From positions 5,099 to 69,098 of the forward strand of contig PCUW01000054.1 in the NCBI GenBank assembly GCA_002787775.1: a stretch of DNA of 64,000 bases. Reading direction: 5' to 3'. Below the pieces are notes generated by a model. The model worked only from the letters and a program-made list of their open reading frames with translations, was not told where the DNA came from and searched no databases. Source of the DNA: Bdellovibrionales bacterium CG12_big_fil_rev_8_21_14_0_65_38_15 (GTDB taxonomy: Bacteria > Bdellovibrionota > Bacteriovoracia > Bacteriovoracales > Bacteriovoracaceae). Positions 63,020 through 64,000 of the stretch are shown piece after piece. The translations under genes were made by a program, and so were the position numbers. How positions within the stretch are numbered: position 1 is the first letter of the stretch; the number at the start of each line of letters is the position of its first letter.

Positions 63020-64000
63020 GTGAGGCTTATAGAAATATCACTTTTTTCGTTTTTGCTTATCTTTCCAAGCATAGTTTTTTGGAACGATAGTCAAATACAC
63101 TCAAGTCGTAATCCGGCAAACTTTGCAAGTTCAAGCTGTAAGGATCTAATTGAATCACTTTCAGACATTAATGTCAGTGGATCAAAAAAGATTGTTAGAG
63201 CTTCTTTTGGATTTGATAGTGCAGCCATCTCTGAAGGCAAGCATCTTCAATTTGGCTTCGAAGCTGAGTACACCCTTCAAGAAATTGATAAGATTGTTAC
63301 CATATACGGCCCAAAGCCTGGCTTTGGTATGTCAAAAGATCGTTGGTTTACACTTTCAGTAAAAGATAGAGCTGATTGGGTTAGAAATAATATTGAACGA
63401 TTATTTCCAGAACCAAGAAAGCCAGGTGGACTGGTTAAATTAAAAGATCAAGCTGGTTATAAATTCCTTCCAGAATCACTCATTCAAGATGATACAGGAA
63501 ATCTTGAATTCGTTTTAGATCCATTTAATAGTTATGAAGAATGGTATCGTTCGATCAAGAAACTTAATACTAAGTTTGGAGAGGGGTCGATGCAGGCAAC
63601 GATTTCGGTGCCTCCTGAAAGCTTCTTTGGCCAGGCCGCAAATATTTCAGAAGATCTTGCTGTTAAAGAAAAAATCGGCTTGTTTAATTTTTACTCTGAA
63701 TACGACATCCTTCAAAAACTAAATGCAGGTCACCTTCGCTACGAACAAGATCCTGAGCGCTTAGTTGCAAGAAACTTTGAGCATCCTTTTTTAGGACCAA
63801 TGACTTCAGCGAAACAACGCCAACTTAATCAAATGCTTAGAGCAAATGCTCATGGCGATAAGTTTGATGACGCTTCTTTAGAAGTCATCTCAGGTTTAGA
63901 AAATTCATTTAAATACACTGGTGGAACAGTTTACCGTCCAGATATTTTAGGACAAGAACGAATTGTTCTTGAAGTGCGCGATGCTCACAAGAACTTCACC
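63020..64000 (+). CDS. Large exported protein, tandem family member 2 (truncated by window end)
   Basis: Partial, 327 codons to the edge of the window, no stop. Start chosen as GTG 63020 (AGGGAG, 63007-63012, about 7 nt upstream) rather than ATG 63014 directly on the site. It aligns with the preceding gene through long identical blocks: EGKHLQFGFEAEY, FLPESLIQDDTGNLEFVLDPF, KFGEGSMQATISVPPESFFG, NSFKYTGGTVYRPDILGQ, EVRDAHKNF. Tandem duplication with full-length divergence; the N-terminus is again a hydrophobic signal (LFSFLLIFPSIVFWND). Confidence 0.8.
   Translation, partial: MRLIEISLFSFLLIFPSIVFWNDSQIHSSRNPANFASSSCKDLIESLSDINVSGSKKIVRASFGFDSAAISEGKHLQFGFEAEYTLQEIDKIVTIYGPKPGFGMSKDRWFTLSVKDRADWVRNNIERLFPEPRKPGGLVKLKDQAGYKFLPESLIQDDTGNLEFVLDPFNSYEEWYRSIKKLNTKFGEGSMQATISVPPESFFGQAANISEDLAVKEKIGLFNFYSEYDILQKLNAGHLRYEQDPERLVARNFEHPFLGPMTSAKQRQLNQMLRANAHGDKFDDASLEVISGLENSFKYTGGTVYRPDILGQERIVLEVRDAHKNFT

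Overview
The window is about 64 kb of AT-rich (roughly 38% GC by eye), gene-dense bacterial chromosome with no rRNA, CRISPR array, insertion sequence or prophage. The gene set points to a Bdellovibrionota-type bacterium, most likely near Bacteriovorax/Halobacteriovorax. The clues are an FHA-GGDEF diguanylate cyclase built like Bdellovibrio DgcB, a Ser/Thr kinase with an HRDISPHN catalytic loop, GYF-like/PilZ proteins, many lipoproteins and secreted hydrolases, and two beta-oxidation loci. This placement is inferred from gene content, not from a phylogeny.

Region 1 (1-18 kb): a PilZ protein; an acyl-CoA dehydrogenase convergent with pgi; an FHA-GGDEF cyclase running into mutL-miaA-ppsR with TAAATG/ATGA junctions; a large membrane Ser/Thr kinase; a reverse-strand operon of GYF-GYF-PilZ protein, alpha/beta-hydrolase-like pseudoenzyme and lipoprotein; a VWA-like lipoprotein; a cyclic-nucleotide-binding protein coupled to a thiolase; and small unknown genes. 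Cyclic-di-GMP signalling genes are concentrated here.

Region 2 (18-31 kb): a 1230-residue exported coiled-coil protein, a truncated haemoglobin, a GNAT enzyme, a histone-H1-like Lys/Ala-rich protein with a Cys/His knuckle, an hbd-crotonase-acyl-CoA dehydrogenase operon, rpsT, lptE-holA and a DciA-like (DUF721) gene.

Region 3 (30-38 kb, reverse strand): degenerate receiver/GGDEF-like protein, alr, mlaE-mlaF-mlaD lipid transport, and a GYF-TM protein. The last of these reads through a nine-A tract into a 422-codon open frame that has no start codon of its own nearby, which suggests a frameshifted or slippage-expressed gene of about 713 codons.

Region 4 (38-53 kb): aroK diverges from rpmF, followed by the fatty-acid cluster fabH-fabD-fabG-acpP-fabF (no plsX) with glyA, then nusB behind a good sigma70-type promoter. 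Next come a reverse operon (LMW phosphatase, greB, DUF6165, methyltransferase), def-trmO, and an exported pair whose second member is a degenerate phospholipase-D-fold protein.

Region 5 (52-64 kb): a secreted nitrilase-fold enzyme, a small lipoprotein, an SDR, a cytochrome P450 diverging from a TetR regulator around a perfect 14-bp palindrome, tRNA-Asp, SGNH and dienelactone hydrolases, a SulP transporter, and a tandem pair of large exported paralogues cut by the window end. The first of the pair has its Shine-Dalgarno inside a perfect 8-bp hairpin. The most unusual items are the A9 junction, the tandem exported family with its sequestered ribosome site, and the DgcB-like cyclase.
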